Origin: an uncultured Gammaproteobacteria bacterium
GTDB lineage: Bacteria; Pseudomonadota; Gammaproteobacteria; GCA-2729495
Assembly: GCA_947258805.1 (NCBI GenBank)
Contig: CAMYJV010000023.1
Span: 1-18,778 of the forward strand
Direction: 5' to 3'
Length of the DNA stretch: 18,778 nucleotides
A program made the position numbers and the translations under genes. This document shows, one piece after another, positions 16,938 to 18,778 of the stretch (position 1 is the first letter of the stretch; every line of letters begins with the position of its first letter). The notes under the pieces are model-generated. The model was not told the origin of the DNA. It searched no databases and saw only the letters and a program-made list of their open reading frames with translations.

Positions 16938-18778
16938 TCAGGGCAGCTCGTCGGGCCCGCGGGCCACAACGACATTTGCGTCGATACAGCCCCCGGTGTC
17001 GCCGGTCGCCAGCACGAAACTGCCCACCTCCAGGTCTTCAATCGTGGCCGGGAAGAAGTCGGGGTCCTCCTCGGTGTTCACGACCTGCAGGAACGTCGTA
17101 TCCTCGTCGGTGTTGACGCAGCGATCGCCAACGACGGTTGCCACTATCAGCTGACCCGTCTCCAGATCAACGCTCAGCAGGGTACCGTCGATGCTCTCAG
17201 CCTGGACGGGCGGCGACTCGCCGCCGTCTTCACCCAGCGTGACCAGCATGATGGCAATGCGCAGGGTGCCGTCCAGTTTCTCCGGCACTTCCTGGCACTC
17301 TTCCGGTATCGATGCCTCATCACAGTCCTGCGGCGCCTGCTTCGGCGTCGGCCCCGTGTCATCACCCGGGATGAACACGGCCTCGACGATCGCGCGGTCG
17401 CCCGCTGCGAGTTCCTCGGCGCTGATCTCCATGATCCCGTCTTCCTTGCTGCGCACGAAGATGCGGGTCTCGGGATAGACCTTGCCGATGAGCAGCCGGC
17501 CCTCGGGCCCGGCGAGGCGGAAGTCGAACTCGCCCATGCCGTCGGGCGCGGTTTCGAGCGTGCCGCGTTCGCGGATCCAGGTGCCCGACGGGCCGCACTC
17601 GACCACGGCTGCGATGATCTCGAGGCCTGGCCGGTCCCTGTCGTCGCTGTCGGAGTCGCTGTCGCTGTCGCTGTCGGAGTCGCTGTCGCTGTCGGAATTG
17701 CCCCCGCCGTTGCCGTTACCATTCCCGTTGCCGTTCCCGTTCCCGTTCCCGGAATCGCTGTCGCTGTCCGAGTCGCTATCGCTATCGGAATGGCCCCGAC
17801 CTTTGCCATTGTCGTGGGCCATCGCCGTCAGCGGTGTGGCCTCGTTGCACTCGTTCTCCGGAATCGCCGCCTCGTCGCATTCGTCCAGCGGGTCATCGGT
17901 CTCGACGCGCAGCAGGCCGATAACCGTCAGCGGATCACCCTCGGAGAGGTCTTCCAGCGTCTTGGGCTCGCCGTTCTCATCGAACAGGCCAGTGCGCTCT
18001 GTGACGACGACGTCGATACATTCCTCGTCGTCGTTGCTGCCGTCGCCCTCGTTTGCGGTGGGCGGCTCATCGCCCCCTCCCGGCAGGCGAATCGGCCGGC
18101 TAAAGGCCACCATGCACAACTCGAATTCATCGTCTTCGATGTCGCCGACGATACCGCTGGCCCGCACGATGCGATCAAGCAGCCTCGACTCGACTTCGAT
18201 CGACACGAAGATCACCGGCCGCAGAATCGGCGGATCATTGTTGAGCTTCAGGGATCTGTTGGCATGCCAGTCGAGCTCGATCAACACCGTATCGCCCGGC
18301 AGGAGCCGGAACTCGTCCCTGGGGTTCAGGTCGATCTTGTTGCCGGGCAATTTCACCTCAAGGCCGTCCGGGTATTCATCGGAAAACAGCATCGGCTCGC
18401 CTTCGACCGTTAAGCGAATCTTGTCGTAGACGCCCGGCTTGGCCTCGGCGGACAGGAACTTGAGTTCTACCCCGTCCTTGAGCTTGAACAGGTCGACAGT
18501 CCGGCTGCCGTCGAATACCTGTTCCGGACCATCGGGCCCGAGCAAGGTGACGGCCGTGACTTCCACCAGCAGCTCCGGGCTCGGCTCGTCCGGTTCGCAA
18601 TCACCGTTGTCAGGCGTGGAGCCGTCGGCGCACTCGGCCGGCGGATCCAGGCAATCATCGAGCGTCGCACCTTCGTCGCAACCGTCGAGCAACGCAGCCA
18701 TCAACCGGTCGCTCTCGGGCGTACTGGAGTCGTCGACGGTCACGGCGACCGTGGCCATTGCCGGCAATGCCGCCGGCG
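16938..18778 (-). CDS. Large acidic secreted protein with DUF4382-like domain and Ser-Asp/Gly-Asn repeats (5' end outside window)
   Basis: At least 609 residues, still open at the window edge; the first residues read PAALPAMATVAVTVDDSS, so a signal peptide or lipoprotein signal should lie just outside. A DUF4382-like region follows (LLVEVTAVTLLGPDG, then VDLFKLKDGVELKFLSAEAK, PGVYDKIRLTVEGE, and RPVIFVSIEVE). Then come short strand-rich modules (RASGIVGDIEDDEFELC, RGTLETAPDGMGEFDF, LLSVDLETGQLIVATVVG), like DUF5666 repeats. A linker of Ser-Asp, Gly-Asn and Ser-Asp dipeptides divides the two halves. Cys-Asp-Glu-Ala motifs (CDEASIPEEC, CDEAAIPENEC, CDEGATLDDC) repeat and may form disulfides. 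Strong negative charge suggests calcium binding at the cell surface (inference). Its transcript should end at the terminator at 16853. Confidence 0.75.
   Translation of the reverse strand, partial: PAALPAMATVAVTVDDSSTPESDRLMAALLDGCDEGATLDDCLDPPAECADGSTPDNGDCEPDEPSPELLVEVTAVTLLGPDGPEQVFDGSRTVDLFKLKDGVELKFLSAEAKPGVYDKIRLTVEGEPMLFSDEYPDGLEVKLPGNKIDLNPRDEFRLLPGDTVLIELDWHANRSLKLNNDPPILRPVIFVSIEVESRLLDRIVRASGIVGDIEDDEFELCMVAFSRPIRLPGGGDEPPTANEGDGSNDDEECIDVVVTERTGLFDENGEPKTLEDLSEGDPLTVIGLLRVETDDPLDECDEAAIPENECNEATPLTAMAHDNGKGRGHSDSDSDSDSDSDSGNGNGNGNGNGNGNGGGNSDSDSDSDSDSDSDSDSDDRDRPGLEIIAAVVECGPSGTWIRERGTLETAPDGMGEFDFRLAGPEGRLLIGKVYPETRIFVRSKEDGIMEISAEELAAGDRAIVEAVFIPGDDTGPTPKQAPQDCDEASIPEECQEVPEKLDGTLRIAIMLVTLGEDGGESPPVQAESIDGTLLSVDLETGQLIVATVVGDRCVNTDEDTTFLQVVNTEEDPDFFPATIEDLEVGSFVLATGDTGGCIDANVVVARGPDELP
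17640..17791 (-). repeat. Intragenic Ser-Asp / Gly-Asn microsatellite
   Basis: Minus-strand hexamers of the AGCGAC/TCCGAC type encode runs of Ser-Asp (17640-17699 and 17754-17791), with a Gly-Asn run (GGNAAC units) between them. Codons are mixed rather than identical, so the tract is held at protein level, but slippage in units of six bases would keep the frame. Confidence 0.85.

Noticed and set aside
17482..18429. 315-codon Ser/Leu-rich plus-strand frame
   Set aside because: It is the complement of the acidic protein gene; the serine and leucine runs mirror the Ser-Asp tract.

Overview
The window comes from a GC-rich proteobacterial chromosome, most likely an uncultured gammaproteobacterium (inference). 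The pointers are a HemG-like flavodoxin, a cytochrome c5-type protein, GTRG-headed REP hairpins and dispersed palindromic repeats. No rRNA, tRNA, CRISPR array or transposase gene was found. No taxonomic marker is present, so the assignment is soft.

Layout. (1) 1-1075: tail of a Sel1-repeat protein, a CIA30-family secreted protein on the minus strand, and two gene tails (limonene-epoxide-hydrolase-like and Fpg/Nei zinc finger), each next to a copy of a palindromic repeat with core AGGTGCCGGGTTTATTT (family A). (2) 1294-3826: a tightly coupled trio of YciI-like protein, FAD-linked oxidase and membrane protein. (3) 3970-5630: a Tat-exported aldo/keto reductase and a HemG-like flavodoxin, both on the minus strand, separated by a long family A palindrome. 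(4) 5631-6227: no intact gene, only repeats and gene debris, including a short-chain dehydrogenase reduced to its two signature motifs. (5) 6228-7657: two tandem paralogous 42-residue single-span membrane proteins, divergent from a MerR-type regulator with an unusual CECPHHL C-terminal region. (6) 7840-10789: a DUF2092-type periplasmic protein, a repeat-rich secreted protein and two membrane proteins with HTTM-like character. (7) 10902-11389: a BrnT-type toxin with its antitoxin, preceded by two inverted repeats. (8) 11598-16137: a complete group 3b [NiFe] hydrogenase (sulfhydrogenase type) operon, subunits beta-gamma-delta-alpha plus maturation endopeptidase, all overlapping. (9) 16331-16669: a cytochrome c5-like protein. 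(10) 16853-18778: a bidirectional terminator and a large acidic secreted protein with DUF4382-like and Ser-Asp/Gly-Asn repeat regions, cut by the window edge.

How the parts work together. The hydrogenase operon should make a cytoplasmic NAD(P)-linked H2-oxidising or H2-evolving enzyme: H2 is handled at the Ni-Fe site of the alpha subunit, electrons pass through three Fe-S clusters in delta and two in beta, and reach FAD/NAD(P) in gamma. Its hyp maturation genes are not in the window. Two copies of a second palindromic element (family B, arms GGTCGAACCGAATTTCCC), in the same orientation, bracket the hydrogenase plus cytochrome, which suggests a module bounded by repeats.

The most unusual signals are the coincidence of family A repeats with gene break points, the twin 42-residue proteins opposite the MerR gene, and the family B bracket around the hydrogenase. 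None of these is proven to be a new system. All assignments come from reading motifs without database searches.
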